From Pseudomonas sp. ACM7 (GTDB lineage: Bacteria; Pseudomonadota; Gammaproteobacteria; Pseudomonadales; Pseudomonadaceae), in NCBI RefSeq assembly GCF_004136015.1, contig NZ_CP024866.1, forward strand, positions 3,602,960 through 3,666,959: a DNA stretch of 64,000 nucleotides, read 5' to 3'. Position numbers and translations under genes: made by a program. Numbering within the stretch: position 1 is the first letter of the stretch; each line of letters starts with the position of its first letter. Positions 36,560 through 46,311 of the stretch are shown here, in pieces. The notes beneath the pieces were generated by a model that worked only from the letters and a program-made list of their open reading frames with translations, searched no databases and was not told the DNA's origin.

Positions 36560-37684
36560 TTATTTGCGGGCTTTAAGGATCACGAATTTAGGTGTGGCCG
36601 CCACTTGCTCGACGCCGCGGAACAGCCGCGCGAGCTTGCTGTGATACCCCAGATGACGGTTGCCGACGATGTACAACGCGCCGCCTACCACCAGAGACTC
36701 TCGGGCCTGCTGGAACATGCGCCAGGCCAGGAAGTCGCCGACGACTTGTTGTTGGTGAAACGGAGGGTTGCACAGTACGACATCCAGAGACTGAGGTTCC
36801 TGACCCGCCAAACCATCGCCGGCACGTACAACCACTTCCCGGTCACCCAGCGCCGCGCGCCAGTTTTCGGCTGCTGATTGCACGGCCATGAACGACTCGT
36901 CCACGAGGGTGTAGTGAGCCTCGGGGTTTTGCAGGGCGCTGGCGATGGCCAAAACCCCGTTGCCACAACCCAAGTCGGCTACCCGCGCCGAGCCCAGGTT
37001 CTTTGGCAGGTGCGGCAAAAACGCTCGCGTGCCGATATCCAGCCCTTCGCGGCAGAACACATTGGCGTGATTGAGCAGTTCGATATCAGGGGCGTCGAGT
37101 CGATAACGGGTCGGGTAGGGGGACACGACGGGTGCTTTGACCTCAGCGGTCGCGATCAATAGCCGAGCCTTCTTCACCGCCAACGAGGCTTGCACCGGGC
37201 CGACGTAGCGTTCCAGCAGATCGCCCGCGGCGCGGGGCAAATGCTTGATCATCGCCGCAGCAATCACCTGAGCCCCCGGCGCCAGTTGACCCTGCAAACG
37301 AATCAATTGTTCTTCCAGCAAGGAGAGGGTTTTTGGCACCCGGATCAGTACCCGGTCAAAGGGGCCTGAAAAGGCTTCACTGGCAGGTACGCTTGGCACT
37401 GCATCAAATACCTGGCCGTTACGGATCAGATTTTTTTCCAGTCCCTCAAAGGCCAGGAACGAGTCACCGCTGCTGGTCACTTGAACCTTGCCCACAAGGC
37501 TGGCGGCCAATGCGCCAAAGCTGTCGTTGAGCACCAAAACCCGAGTGTCGGCCGTGGGCTGTTGGTCAGCCAGATGGGTGAGCAGGTATTCGTCTGCGGC
37601 ATCAAACGCCTGCAACGGTTCGTTCTGCTGCTCGGGCTGGCGGATCAGGTCGAGTCGGGCGAAGGGTGTTTCGAGCAAGGGCAT
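36560..37684 (-). CDS. rlmG: 23S rRNA (guanine-1835-N2)-methyltransferase
   Basis: 374 aa with two tandem Rossmann-like domains: a degenerate N-terminal one and an active C-terminal one with VADLGCGNGVLAIAS (SAM site) and DVVLCNPPFHQ (NPPF catalytic motif). This is the RlmG/RsmC layout; length and N-terminal domain favour RlmG. The start at 37684 gives MPLLETPFARLDL; the open frame to 37738 has no support. It modifies G1835 (E. coli numbering) of 23S rRNA. Confidence 0.9.
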   Translation of the reverse strand: MPLLETPFARLDLIRQPEQQNEPLQAFDAADEYLLTHLADQQPTADTRVLVLNDSFGALAASLVGKVQVTSSGDSFLAFEGLEKNLIRNGQVFDAVPSVPASEAFSGPFDRVLIRVPKTLSLLEEQLIRLQGQLAPGAQVIAAAMIKHLPRAAGDLLERYVGPVQASLAVKKARLLIATAEVKAPVVSPYPTRYRLDAPDIELLNHANVFCREGLDIGTRAFLPHLPKNLGSARVADLGCGNGVLAIASALQNPEAHYTLVDESFMAVQSAAENWRAALGDREVVVRAGDGLAGQEPQSLDVVLCNPPFHQQQVVGDFLAWRMFQQARESLVVGGALYIVGNRHLGYHSKLARLFRGVEQVAATPKFVILKARK

Positions 37685-37859
37685 GAGGCGGGGCTCTGGG
37701 TAATCAACGGGGTCATCAACAGGTGTCCCGCGGCCCAAGGGCGTTGTAGCGGGCGAGACCGTCCGAGTGTACTGCGTCGTGAAGGTTCACACGTCATCAC
37801 TCAAGAAGGACCGCAAATGGTACGTTTTTTTCTTTTGGATTACTTGCAGGTTTTTTGGG

Positions 37860-38591
37860 TCAGCGTATCGCGCTGCTGTTGAGAATACCGTCCTTGGTTG
37901 CGGCGATGACTGCCGAAATCTTGTTATTGACCCCGAGCTTCAGAATGGCGCTTTGCACATGAAAATTGACCGTGCGTGCGCTGAGGTTAAGGATTCTGGC
38001 ACTCTCATACGCAGTCTTGCCGTCAGCCGCCAGTTTCAATACGTCGATCTCGCGGGGGGACAAATGCGGCACGGGTGGCTTCGTCGATTTCCTCGGCAGC
38101 GTTTGTGTGACCAACGCATGCAGATGGCGCCCGATGAACACTGAAAAACCGAGATTTTCATACAGTTCAAACGCAGTGATCGGGCAATGGCTTCTGGCCA
38201 GGCTCAGAATGCTGGAAACACCACTGTCCTCGTCATGGACCGATTGTGACCAGCCGTGCTGCAATCCTTGTTTCTCAAGCGCATCCCACAAGCACGGGGT
38301 CTTGGAAAAAAGTTCTTCGCTCCATAGGACAGGCAATCTGGAGTGATTGCAGTGAGCCACTACTGGGTCTATTGCGCTGAAATTTTTTTGTTCATATTCA
38401 ATGTTCCAGTCCGTAGGGTAGTTGTTGAGCTGGACTGTATTAAAGTGGTCAGTTTTTGTTGGGTATGTTGTTGAAAAGGCGAAAAATTTAAAACCTATAT
38501 TTTTCGCGAAACCCAGTGAAATCCGGTAGGCAATATCAATCTCCGTTGCCCGCGATAATTGGTTGAGTTGTGATTCCTTCCACCTCTCCAT
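37860..38591 (-). CDS. LuxR-type AHL-responsive regulator without a cognate luxI
   Basis: 243 aa. The autoinducer domain keeps the six residues typical of AHL receptors: W62, Y66 (DWNIEY), D75-P76 (AIDP), W90 (PVLWSE) and G113 (QHG). The GerE-type HTH spans ~residues 178-235 (LSPREIDVLKLAADGKTAYE, SARTVNFHVQSAILKLGV). The start at 38591 has GGAGAGAC just upstream. No synthase gene lies in the window, so this is a candidate LuxR solo sensing a distant synthase's signal or foreign AHLs. It is divergent from fpr, but a link is unproven. Confidence 0.87.
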   Translation of the reverse strand: MERWKESQLNQLSRATEIDIAYRISLGFAKNIGFKFFAFSTTYPTKTDHFNTVQLNNYPTDWNIEYEQKNFSAIDPVVAHCNHSRLPVLWSEELFSKTPCLWDALEKQGLQHGWSQSVHDEDSGVSSILSLARSHCPITAFELYENLGFSVFIGRHLHALVTQTLPRKSTKPPVPHLSPREIDVLKLAADGKTAYESARILNLSARTVNFHVQSAILKLGVNNKISAVIAATKDGILNSSAIR

Positions 38592-38802
38592 AGTGTCTCT
38601 CCATGTGTGGCGTTCCTTGGGGTGTGCCGTTTTTGGATCCAAGATCCGGCACGAACCGAGTGTAGGATGTTTCCTGTGTATGTGTTGAGAATTTTTGGCT
38701 TTGTTTACGATTTTTAAACAAGTATCTGGTTCTAACGTTTAGGGAGTACTGGCATAGATAACGAAATGTCGTGCTTACAATAATCAGCTTTGGATTTGTG
38801 TG

Positions 38803-38818
38803 TTAACTGGGTGGTTAA
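38803..38818. promoter_or_regulatory. Inverted repeat in the luxR-fpr divergent region
   Basis: TTAAC-TGGGTG-GTTAA, perfect 5-bp arms. The 347-nt interval 38592-38938 is AT-rich compared with its surroundings, has no gene, and does not show an obvious canonical lux box. The repeat is a candidate operator for either gene. Confidence 0.35.
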
Positions 38819-38938
38819 TGTTAAGTCGTACTATGAAATTAATGCGAATGAGTCCCTGGCTAAAGCCACTACAAATCACCGGTGTTTAAGCCCTCCGCTT
38901 TGCGGGACACTGTGGCTATCTGTTGAATGGAGCACCCC

Positions 38939-39715
38939 ATGACCGCCAGCGCAGAAAAATTCACTCGCCAGACCTTGCTCGACGTCCAGTCGCTGGCCCC
39001 CAGTCTGTTTACCCTGCGGACCACCCGGGATCCGGGTTTTCGTTTTCGTGCAGGGCAATTCGCCCGGCTGGGCGTTACCAAGGCTGACGGCAGCACCGTA
39101 TGGCGGGCCTATTCCATGGTGTCGTCGCCCTATGACGAGTTCCTCGAATTCTTTTCCATTGTGGTGCCTGGGGGGGAGTTCACCAGTGAGCTGAGTCGGC
39201 TGGGCGTCGGCGATAAGCTGCTGGTCGAACGTCAGGCCTTTGGTTACCTGACGCTGGATCGCTTTGTCGACGGCCGTGATCTCTGGTTGTTATCCACAGG
39301 CACCGGCCTGGCGCCGTTTCTGTCGATCCTGCAGGACTTCGAGGTCTGGGAGAAATTCGAACGAATCGTCCTGGTCTACAGCGTGCGCGAAGCCCGGGAA
39401 CTGGCTTATCAGGACCTCGTCAGCGGGTTGGCGCAGCGCGACTATTTAGCGGAGTTTGCGCACAAGTTACAGTTCATCACCACCGTCACTCGCGAGCAGC
39501 ATCATGGCGCGCTGAGTGGCCGGATCACTGCGTTGATCGAAAATGGCGAGCTGGAGCGGGCGGCAGGCGTGGCGCTGACGGCCGAGTACTCAAGGGTCAT
39601 GCTCTGCGGCAATCCGCAGATGATCGATGACACGCGCAAATTGCTCAAACAGCGCCACATGCACTTGAGCCTCAGTCGACGACCCGGGCAAGTGGCGGTG
39701 GAAAACTACTGGTAA
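38939..39715 (+). CDS. fpr: Ferredoxin--NADP+ reductase
   Basis: 258 aa, the normal size for bacterial Fpr. FAD-binding motif RAYSMVSSPYDEFLEFF, the second part LWLLSTGTGLAPFLSIL (NADP-binding GTGxAP) and RIVLVYSVREARELAY are clear, and the protein ends VAVENYW with the terminal aromatic residue that stacks on FAD. It moves electrons between NADPH and ferredoxin or flavodoxin in redox-stress responses. The start at 38939 follows TGGAG. It is divergent from the LuxR gene. Confidence 0.92.
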   Translation: MTASAEKFTRQTLLDVQSLAPSLFTLRTTRDPGFRFRAGQFARLGVTKADGSTVWRAYSMVSSPYDEFLEFFSIVVPGGEFTSELSRLGVGDKLLVERQAFGYLTLDRFVDGRDLWLLSTGTGLAPFLSILQDFEVWEKFERIVLVYSVREARELAYQDLVSGLAQRDYLAEFAHKLQFITTVTREQHHGALSGRITALIENGELERAAGVALTAEYSRVMLCGNPQMIDDTRKLLKQRHMHLSLSRRPGQVAVENYW

Positions 39716-39743
39716 AAAAAACGGCGTCTCAAGGGCGCCGTCG
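39714..39743. terminator. Bidirectional terminator between fpr and mscL
   Basis: ACGGCG-TCTCAAGGG-CGCCGT with an A-run before it (T-run for mscL on the minus strand) and CTTGTTTTAC after it for fpr. Confidence 0.8.
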
Positions 39744-39749
39744 CTTGTT

Positions 39750-40175
39750 TTACTGACCTGTTGAGGGCCGATTGTTCTGAGCCTTGAGCAGATCGCGGAT
39801 CTCTTCCAGCAGCTCTTCTTCCTTGGTCGGAACCGGCGGCAGCGTTGGCGCAACGGCCTCTTCGCGTTTCAGGCGGTTGATGGCTTTGACGCCCATGAAG
39901 ATCGCGAAGGCGACGATGATGAAGTCAATCAGGCTCTGGATGAATTTGCCGTACGCCATCACTACCGCCGGGATATCTCCGTTGGCTGCTTTGAGCGTGA
40001 CGGCCAGGTCACTGAAGTCCACCCCCCCGATCAGCAGGCCAATGGGTGGCATCACCACGTCGCCGACAAATGATGAAACGATCTTGCCGAAGGCGGCGCC
40101 GATGATAATACCGACGGCCATGTCGACCACGTTACCTTTGACCGCGAAGGCCTTGAACTCACTTATCACGCCCAT
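39750..40175 (-). CDS. mscL: Large-conductance mechanosensitive channel
   Basis: 141 aa. The N terminus [23 protein letters not shown] is the amphipathic N-helix and start of TM1, with the pore-lining [21 protein letters not shown] segment. TM2 is [12 protein letters not shown], and the charged C-terminal helix [15 protein letters not shown] follows. It forms a pentamer that opens on membrane tension to release solutes during hypo-osmotic shock. Confidence 0.95.
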   Translation of the reverse strand: MGVISEFKAFAVKGNVVDMAVGIIIGAAFGKIVSSFVGDVVMPPIGLLIGGVDFSDLAVTLKAANGDIPAVVMAYGKFIQSLIDFIIVAFAIFMGVKAINRLKREEAVAPTLPPVPTKEEELLEEIRDLLKAQNNRPSTGQ

Positions 40176-40847
40176 AGGTTATTTCCTTGTTACAGATGAG
40201 GTTGGTGAGCGCAGTGTAAATCAGCATGATGCATCCTGCTCGAAACACCTGCTTACAGAGCTTGCCTGCTACCGACCTTCTCAGCGGTAGAAAGTTTGAA
40301 ATTGCCATCACTCTGCTCGGGATAGCCGCTTTGGACTAAGGCCTTCAGCGCGCCCGCTGAACATTTTATCCGTCGATCACTCGCCTCTGCCGAGTGGAGG
40401 GAGGTGCAGGATAAAACTATAGAGAGTAGGGGTATTCGCATCACTGGATTGATGCAAGGCAATATGCAGTACATGAAGTTTTTATATGATTGGTTTGCAG
40501 GGTATAAAGACTCGCTCCTCAAACAAATTACCTGTGCTAAATTTCAGAAGGCCATTATATTGCCATTGGCTTGGCTGTTCATATTATAAGGTTGGCTTAA
40601 TAGTTGGGTTGTACGTTCGGGTTTTAAATGGCTAAGACTTGTACAGGTTTCGATTTTTGTTTTACTAGGCAAGACTAGTATTTGGTTGGATATGTCGGGG
40701 TGGAAGTTGTACAAGTTTTTATGATTAGTAATGCGGTGAATATATTCCAGGGGCTAAACAAGTTGCTACCGAAGATCCGCTGGGTAACTTCAGCCGCGCT
40801 GATCCGCACCAGCTGAGCTATCATCGCGGTTTTTGCCGGGAGTTCAG
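40176..40847. other. Gene-poor, AT-rich interval between mscL and radA
   Basis: Of 672 nt, the stretch 40380-40800 is clearly richer in A and T than the genes on either side. The longest open frames (40253-40522 minus, 89 codons, and 40404-40589 plus, 61 codons with a GTG start behind GGAGG) have no recognisable domain. Nothing in it is a supported gene; it may be a remnant of inserted DNA plus the radA and mscL promoters. Confidence 0.5.
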
Positions 40848-42215
40848 ATGGCCAAGGCCAAGCGCATGTATGGCTGCACCGAGTGCGGCTCAACCTTCCC
40901 CAAGTGGGCTGGCCAGTGCGGTGAGTGCGGGGCCTGGAACACCCTGACCGAAACCATGGTGGAGAGCGGTGGCGCCGCAGCCCCCAGCGGTCGCACCGGC
41001 TGGACCGGCCAACAGGCACAGATCAAAACCCTGGCCGAAGTCAGCGTCGAAGAAATCCCGCGTTTTTCCACAGCGTCCAGCGAGCTCGATCGGGTGTTGG
41101 GCGGTGGTCTGGTAGACGGCTCGGTGGTGCTGATCGGCGGTGATCCGGGCATCGGCAAATCGACCATTCTGCTGCAAACCTTGTGCAACCTCGCCAAAGT
41201 CATGCCGGCGCTGTACGTCACCGGCGAAGAATCCCAGCAGCAAGTCGCCATGCGCGCCCGCCGTCTCGGCTTGCCTCAGGATCAACTGCGGGTGATGACC
41301 GAAACCTGCATCGAAACCATCATCGCCACCGCCCGGCAGGAAAAACCCAAGGTGATGGTGATCGACTCGATTCAGACGATCTTCACCGAGCAACTGCAAT
41401 CGGCACCGGGCGGCGTGTCCCAGGTCAGGGAAAGCGCTGCATTGCTGGTGCGCTATGCCAAGCAGAGCGGCACGGCCATTTTCCTGGTCGGTCACGTGAC
41501 GAAAGAAGGTGCATTGGCGGGGCCGCGTGTGCTGGAGCACATGGTCGACACGGTGCTGTATTTCGAAGGCGAATCCGATGGGCGCTTGCGTTTGCTGCGG
41601 GCGGTGAAGAATCGTTTCGGCGCCGTCAACGAACTGGGCGTATTCGGTATGACCGACAAGGGGCTGAAAGAAGTCTCCAACCCTTCGGCGATTTTTCTCA
41701 CCCGTGCGCAAGAAGAAGTGCCGGGCAGTGTTGTCATGGCGACGTGGGAAGGGACGCGGCCGATGCTGGTGGAAGTCCAGGCGCTGGTGGACGACAGTCA
41801 CCTGGCCAATCCACGTCGGGTAACGCTGGGTCTGGACCAGAATCGTCTGGCGATGTTGCTGGCGGTGCTGCACCGTCACGGCGGCATTCCGACCCACGAT
41901 CAGGATGTGTTTCTCAACGTGGTTGGCGGGGTGAAGGTGCTGGAAACAGCCTCCGATCTGGCGCTGATGGCGGCGGTCATGTCAAGTTTGCGCAACCGGC
42001 CACTGCCTCATGATCTGCTGGTATTCGGCGAAGTCGGGCTTTCCGGCGAAGTACGCCCGGTGCCGAGTGGCCAGGAACGCTTGAAAGAAGCTGCCAAGCA
42101 CGGCTTCAAACGCGCCATCGTGCCCAAGGGCAATGCGCCTAAAGAAGCGCCGCCGGGGTTGCAGATTATTGCCGTAACACGTCTGGAACAGGCGCTGGAC
42201 GCGTTGTTCGAATAG
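40848..42215 (+). CDS. radA: DNA repair protein RadA
   Basis: 455 aa. N-terminal C4 zinc finger (YGCTECGSTFPKWAGQCGEC), RecA-like core with Walker A IGGDPGIGKSTILLQ, the RadA-specific KNRFGAVNELGVF motif, and a C-terminal LonP-like domain (LLVFGEVGLSGEVRPVP). RadA drives branch migration of recombination intermediates. The ATG at 40848 is preceded by a GGGAGTTCAG site. It is divergent from mscL. Confidence 0.94.
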   Translation: MAKAKRMYGCTECGSTFPKWAGQCGECGAWNTLTETMVESGGAAAPSGRTGWTGQQAQIKTLAEVSVEEIPRFSTASSELDRVLGGGLVDGSVVLIGGDPGIGKSTILLQTLCNLAKVMPALYVTGEESQQQVAMRARRLGLPQDQLRVMTETCIETIIATARQEKPKVMVIDSIQTIFTEQLQSAPGGVSQVRESAALLVRYAKQSGTAIFLVGHVTKEGALAGPRVLEHMVDTVLYFEGESDGRLRLLRAVKNRFGAVNELGVFGMTDKGLKEVSNPSAIFLTRAQEEVPGSVVMATWEGTRPMLVEVQALVDDSHLANPRRVTLGLDQNRLAMLLAVLHRHGGIPTHDQDVFLNVVGGVKVLETASDLALMAAVMSSLRNRPLPHDLLVFGEVGLSGEVRPVPSGQERLKEAAKHGFKRAIVPKGNAPKEAPPGLQIIAVTRLEQALDALFE

Positions 42216-42237
42216 CAACAGGGTGAAATGCATTCCT

Positions 42238-42328
42238 TGTGGGAGCGGGTTTGCTCGCGAAGTCGGACTGACATTCAGTAATGATGTTGTCTGACACACC
42301 GCCTTCGCGAGCAAGCCCGCTCCCACAT
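42238..42328. repeat. REP/REPIN palindrome (GTGGGAGCGGGCTTGCTCGCG family)
   Basis: TTGTGGGAGCGGGTTTGCTC (one base unlike the consensus) with complement, ~37-nt centre. It lies between the convergent radA and PilZ genes. Confidence 0.9.
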
Positions 42329-42345
42329 TGAGATGGTGCCAGTCA

Positions 42346-42714
42346 TCAGACTTCGATCAGCGCTCCCAGCTCGCGCTCCAGTTCCTCGGGGTCGCCCAGG
42401 TTGAGTTCGATCAACCGCCGCAAACGCTCGATGGATTCCAGGCTGATGTGTTTGCAGACAAAACCGAGCTGGCCATGGTCATCGTGGGTCAACATCACAT
42501 CCATCTTGATCTCGACGTCCTCGTTGAGATGAATATCGACCAGGAAATGCCACTCCCGATTCCCCAGCCACGGTTCGGGCTTTTCGATCAACAGGCCCTT
42601 CAGTGACAGGTCGATCAACTTCACCGGCCAGACGAATTCACCTTGGCTCAGCTCAGTTCGGGTATCGAACGCAATACGTTTGAAGCGGCGGCGATCGGCA
42701 GGGTGCTCGCTCAT
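42346..42714 (-). CDS. PilZ-domain c-di-GMP receptor (PA4608/MapZ-like)
   Basis: 122 aa single PilZ domain. The N-terminal arginine motif RRRFKR and the DLSLKGLLIE (D/N-x-S-x-x-G) motif that bind c-di-GMP are intact. Length and position next to radA and cstA match P. aeruginosa PA4608 (MapZ), which binds a chemotaxis methyltransferase and alters flagellar switching. The partner interaction is inferred from homology. A dual GGDEF/EAL protein (MorA) is encoded ~9 kb away. Confidence 0.87.
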   Translation of the reverse strand: MSEHPADRRRFKRIAFDTRTELSQGEFVWPVKLIDLSLKGLLIEKPEPWLGNREWHFLVDIHLNEDVEIKMDVMLTHDDHGQLGFVCKHISLESIERLRRLIELNLGDPEELERELGALIEV

Positions 42715-42872
42715 GGCGCAATCCTCGTAAATGTTCGCTGACTATAGACCCGCATTGTCAAAGGCTGCCAGCAAAGTGATGGCTCAACCCATGTCGGGGG
42801 ATGGCCTTTGCGGCCGTTAGCGCTAAACTCGAGATGGCTGTCTTTCTTGTCCACCCTGGCTGGAATCATAAA

Positions 42873-44939
42873 ATGAAAAATAATAATAGCCTGCTACGCC
42901 ACCTACCCTGGCTGCTGCTGGCAATCCTGGGGGCGTGCGCCCTAGGTGTAGTGGCATTGCGCCGTGGCGAGGCGATCAACGCCTTGTGGATTGTGGTCGC
43001 CGCCGTGGCCATCTATCTGGTTGCGTATCGTTACTACAGTCTGTTCATCGCTAACAATGTGATGCAGCTCGACCCACGACGGGCCACCCCCGCCGTGCTC
43101 AACAATGATGGTCTGGACTACGTGCCGACCAACAAACATATCCTCTTCGGCCACCACTTCGCGGCCATCGCTGGCGCGGGGCCGCTGGTCGGTCCGGTCC
43201 TGGCGGCGCAGATGGGTTACCTGCCCGGTACGCTGTGGCTGATTGCCGGCGTGGTGCTGGCCGGTGCCGTTCAGGACTTCATGGTTCTGTTCATGTCCAC
43301 CCGCCGCAACGGTCGTTCCCTGGGCGACATGGTCCGTGAAGAAATGGGCCGCATCCCCGGGACCATCGCGCTGTTTGGCTGCTTCCTGATCATGATCATC
43401 ATCCTCGCGGTGCTGGCGCTGATCGTGGTCAAGGCCCTGGCTGAAAGCCCGTGGGGTATTTTCACGGTGATGGCGACCATCCCGATCGCGATGTTCATGG
43501 GCATCTACATGCGCTACATCCGCCCGGGCCGCATCGGTGAAATCTCCGTGGTCGGTGTGTTGCTGCTGCTCGGTTCGATCTGGCTGGGCGGGCAGATTGC
43601 CGCTGATCCGGTCTGGGCCAAGGCGTTCAGCTTCACTGGCGTGCAGATTACGTGGATGCTGGTCGGTTACGGTTTCGTGGCCGCCTCGTTACCGGTCTGG
43701 CTGATTCTGGCGCCGCGTGACTACCTGTCGACGTTCCTGAAAATCGGCACCATCGTGGCGTTGGCGATCGGCATCCTGATCACCATGCCTGAGCTGAAAA
43801 TGCCGGCGCTGACCCAGTTCATCGACGGCACTGGCCCGGTGTGGAAGGGCGGTCTGTTCCCGTTCCTGTTCATCACCATTGCCTGTGGCGCGGTCTCAGG
43901 TTTCCATGCGCTGATCGCTTCCGGGACCACACCGAAACTGTTGGCCAGCGAAAGCCATGCCCGTTACATCGGTTACGGCGGCATGCTGATGGAATCCTTC
44001 GTGGCCATCATGGCCATGGTTGCTGCTTCGGTGATCGAGCCAGGCGTGTATTTCGCCATGAACAGCCCGGCGGCGATCGTCGGCGGTGACGTAGTGGCCG
44101 TGGCACAAACCGTCAGCAGCTGGGGCTTTGCAATCACCCCGGAAGCCCTGCAAGCGGTGGCCAAGGACATCGGTGAAACCACTGTGCTGGCCCGTGCGGG
44201 CGGTGCGCCGACCCTGGCGGTTGGTATCGCGCAGATCCTGCACAGTGTCCTGCCGGGTGAAAACACCATGGCGTTCTGGTACCACTTCGCGATCCTGTTC
44301 GAAGCGCTGTTCATCCTGACGGCTGTGGACGCCGGTACCCGTGCCGGCCGTTTCATGCTGCAGGACTTGCTCGGTTCCTTCGTGCCAGCGCTGAAACGCA
44401 CTGAATCCTGGACCGCCAACCTGATCGCAACCGCCGGTTGCGTGGCGATGTGGGGTTGGTTGCTGTACCAGGGCGTGATCGATCCGCTGGGTGGCATCAA
44501 CACCTTGTGGCCGTTGTTCGGTATCTCCAACCAGATGCTCGCCGGTATCGCACTGATGCTTGGCACCGTTGTGCTGATCAAAATGAAACGCCAGCGCTAC
44601 GTCTGGGTCACCATGCTGCCCGCCGTGTGGCTGCTGATCTGCACCACCACCGCCGGCTTCATCAAGCTGTTCGATGCCAACCCGGCGATCGGCTTCCTGT
44701 CGCTGGCCAAGAAGTACAGCGATGCGCTGGCCAACGGTCAGATCCTCGCGCCGGCCAAGGACATTACGCAGATGCAGCACGTGATCTTCAACGCCTACAC
44801 CAACGCAACGCTGACCGCGCTGTTCCTGTTCGTGGTATTCAGTATCCTGTTCTATGCGCTCAAGGTCGGTATTTCCGCCTGGGGCAGCAAAGAACGTACG
44901 GATAAAGAAGCGCCATTCCAGGCTCTGCCGGATGCGTAA
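42873..44939 (+). CDS. cstA: CstA-family (BtsT-like) peptide/pyruvate transporter
   Basis: 688 aa with about 16-18 membrane segments. Family blocks include [40 protein letters not shown] and [20 protein letters not shown]. Relatives (CstA, BtsT) take up peptides or pyruvate at carbon limitation. The ATG at 42873 gives [15 protein letters not shown] just before TM1; the upstream open frame has no support. The YbdD-type gene follows after 14 nt, a conserved pair. The first codons contain an AATAATAA site. Confidence 0.92.
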   Translation: MKNNNSLLRHLPWLLLAILGACALGVVALRRGEAINALWIVVAAVAIYLVAYRYYSLFIANNVMQLDPRRATPAVLNNDGLDYVPTNKHILFGHHFAAIAGAGPLVGPVLAAQMGYLPGTLWLIAGVVLAGAVQDFMVLFMSTRRNGRSLGDMVREEMGRIPGTIALFGCFLIMIIILAVLALIVVKALAESPWGIFTVMATIPIAMFMGIYMRYIRPGRIGEISVVGVLLLLGSIWLGGQIAADPVWAKAFSFTGVQITWMLVGYGFVAASLPVWLILAPRDYLSTFLKIGTIVALAIGILITMPELKMPALTQFIDGTGPVWKGGLFPFLFITIACGAVSGFHALIASGTTPKLLASESHARYIGYGGMLMESFVAIMAMVAASVIEPGVYFAMNSPAAIVGGDVVAVAQTVSSWGFAITPEALQAVAKDIGETTVLARAGGAPTLAVGIAQILHSVLPGENTMAFWYHFAILFEALFILTAVDAGTRAGRFMLQDLLGSFVPALKRTESWTANLIATAGCVAMWGWLLYQGVIDPLGGINTLWPLFGISNQMLAGIALMLGTVVLIKMKRQRYVWVTMLPAVWLLICTTTAGFIKLFDANPAIGFLSLAKKYSDALANGQILAPAKDITQMQHVIFNAYTNATLTALFLFVVFSILFYALKVGISAWGSKERTDKEAPFQALPDA
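42879..42886 (+). promoter_or_regulatory. Putative Hfq/Crc (AAnAAnAA) site at the cstA start
   Basis: AATAATAA within codons 3-5 of cstA, just after the start codon, in a very A-rich stretch from 42870. Hfq/Crc could occlude the ribosome there, consistent with a carbon-starvation gene. Confidence 0.5.
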
Positions 44940-44953
44940 TCGAGGATTGCAGC

Positions 44954-45151
44954 ATGTTCAATGACCTGAGTCGCCTCGGTAAATACCTCGGTCAGGCCGC
45001 GCGCCTGATGGTCGGGATGCCCGACTACGACAATTACGTCGAGCATATGCAGACCAAACACCCGGACAAACCGGTGATGACCTACGAGATGTTCTTCCGC
45101 GAACGCCAAGAGGCTCGTTACGGTGGCAAGGGTGGGCCGAAGTGCTGTTGA
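44954..45151 (+). CDS. YbdD/YjiX-family small protein
   Basis: 65 aa. [20 protein letters not shown] and [20 protein letters not shown], then [13 protein letters not shown] and a terminal Cys-Cys, match the YbdD/YjiX (DUF466) family that follows cstA/btsT genes. It may help the transporter; function is unresolved. Starts 14 nt after the cstA stop, in the same operon. Confidence 0.9.
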   Translation: MFNDLSRLGKYLGQAARLMVGMPDYDNYVEHMQTKHPDKPVMTYEMFFRERQEARYGGKGGPKCC

Positions 45152-45177
45152 TGCAACAGCCTGGCTGATGCAATCCC

Positions 45178-45268
45178 TGTGGGAGCGGGCTTGCTCGCGA
45201 AGAGGTCGTGTCAGTCGACATTAACGTTGAATGACACACCGCTTTCGCGAGCAAGCCCGCTCCCACAT
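45178..45268. repeat. REP/REPIN palindrome (GTGGGAGCGGGCTTGCTCGCG family)
   Basis: CTGTGGGAGCGGGCTTGCTC with complement and a ~38-nt centre, between ybdD and yjiA on the same strand, so it interrupts the likely cstA-ybdD-yjiA mRNA. Confidence 0.9.
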
Positions 45269-45312
45269 TTGTTTTGTGTTGCTTTCTAATTTTGTGAAAC
45301 AGGAGACTCCAG

Positions 45313-46284
45313 TTGTCCTCTCCCATCCCAGTCACGATCCTCAGTGGCTTTCTCGGCGCTGGAAAAACCACGCTGTTGCGCTACCTGCTCAAAGCCGAAC
45401 ACGGCCTGAAAATCGCCGTGATCGAGAACGAATTCAGCGACGCCGGTATCGACACCCAACTGTTGGGCGACGAACCGGTGCAAGTGATGACGCTGTCCAA
45501 CGGCTGCGTTTGCTGCACCATTCACACCGACCTGACCAAGGCTTTGTACTTGCTGCTCGAGCGCCTGGACAGCGGCGAAATCGCCTTCGATCGTCTGGTG
45601 ATCGAATGCACTGGCCTGGCCGATCCGGCACCGGTGGCGCAAACGTTCTTCATCGATGAAGAGCTGCGCGAGCGCTACATCCTCGACGGCATCATCACCC
45701 TGGTCGATGCGGCGCACGCTGACACTCACCTGACTCAGACCATCGCCCAGGCGCAGATCGGTTTCGCCGACCGCTTGCTGGTGAGCAAGCGCGATCTGGT
45801 GGACGAGGCGACCTTTACTGCGCTGAGCGAGCGCCTGACCCGGATCAACCGTCGCGCACCGATCCGCGTGGTCGAGCACGGCAAGATCGATCTGGCCGAA
45901 TTGCTCGACGTGCGCGGTTTCAATCTCAATGCCGACCTTGGCGGCGGCGTCAGCCTGCGCCCGGTGAGCAAAGCGCCGTCCATCGACCGCATTTCCAGCC
46001 TGGTGCTGCGCACCGACAAGCCGCTGGATATCGACAAACTCAGCGAGTTCATGAACGAACTGCTGGAGGACCATGGCAAGCAATTGCTGCGCTACAAAGG
46101 CGTGTTGAACATCCTTGGCGAGCCGCGGCGCATGGTGTTTCAGGGCGTATTGAAGCTGTACGGATTCGATTGGGACACGGAGTGGGCCGACGATGAAACG
46201 CGCGAAAGCGTGATCGTGTTCATTGCCGATGATTTGCCGGAAGAGAAGATCCGTGAGGGGTTTGCCCGAGTGGCGGCTGAATAA
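45313..46284 (+). CDS. yjiA: COG0523/CobW-family GTPase (YjiA-like)
   Basis: 323 aa. Walker A is SGFLGAGKTTLL, the zinc/metal-binding CxCC motif is SNGCVCCTIHTDL, Walker B is ECTGLADPAP and the guanine motif is SKRDLV. The CobW C-terminal domain follows (~residue 210 on). The start is a TTG at 45313 with AGGAG 7 nt upstream. The family distributes metals to proteins; YjiA of E. coli binds zinc and other metals. Conserved linkage to cstA-ybdD. Confidence 0.89.
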   Translation: MSSPIPVTILSGFLGAGKTTLLRYLLKAEHGLKIAVIENEFSDAGIDTQLLGDEPVQVMTLSNGCVCCTIHTDLTKALYLLLERLDSGEIAFDRLVIECTGLADPAPVAQTFFIDEELRERYILDGIITLVDAAHADTHLTQTIAQAQIGFADRLLVSKRDLVDEATFTALSERLTRINRRAPIRVVEHGKIDLAELLDVRGFNLNADLGGGVSLRPVSKAPSIDRISSLVLRTDKPLDIDKLSEFMNELLEDHGKQLLRYKGVLNILGEPRRMVFQGVLKLYGFDWDTEWADDETRESVIVFIADDLPEEKIREGFARVAAE

Positions 46285-46311
46285 AGTCAGAGATTATCAG
46301 TGCACTTGAGT

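Noticed and set aside
40253..40522. Minus-strand 89-codon ORF between mscL and radA
   Set aside because: No ribosome site, domain or coding bias that I can see; it spans the AT-rich and GC-rich parts without regard to the composition change.
40790..40835. tRNA-like AGCTCAGCTGGT sequence on the minus strand before radA
   Set aside because: It resembles a tRNA D-arm, but the matching GAGC, anticodon stem, T-arm and acceptor pairing are absent.
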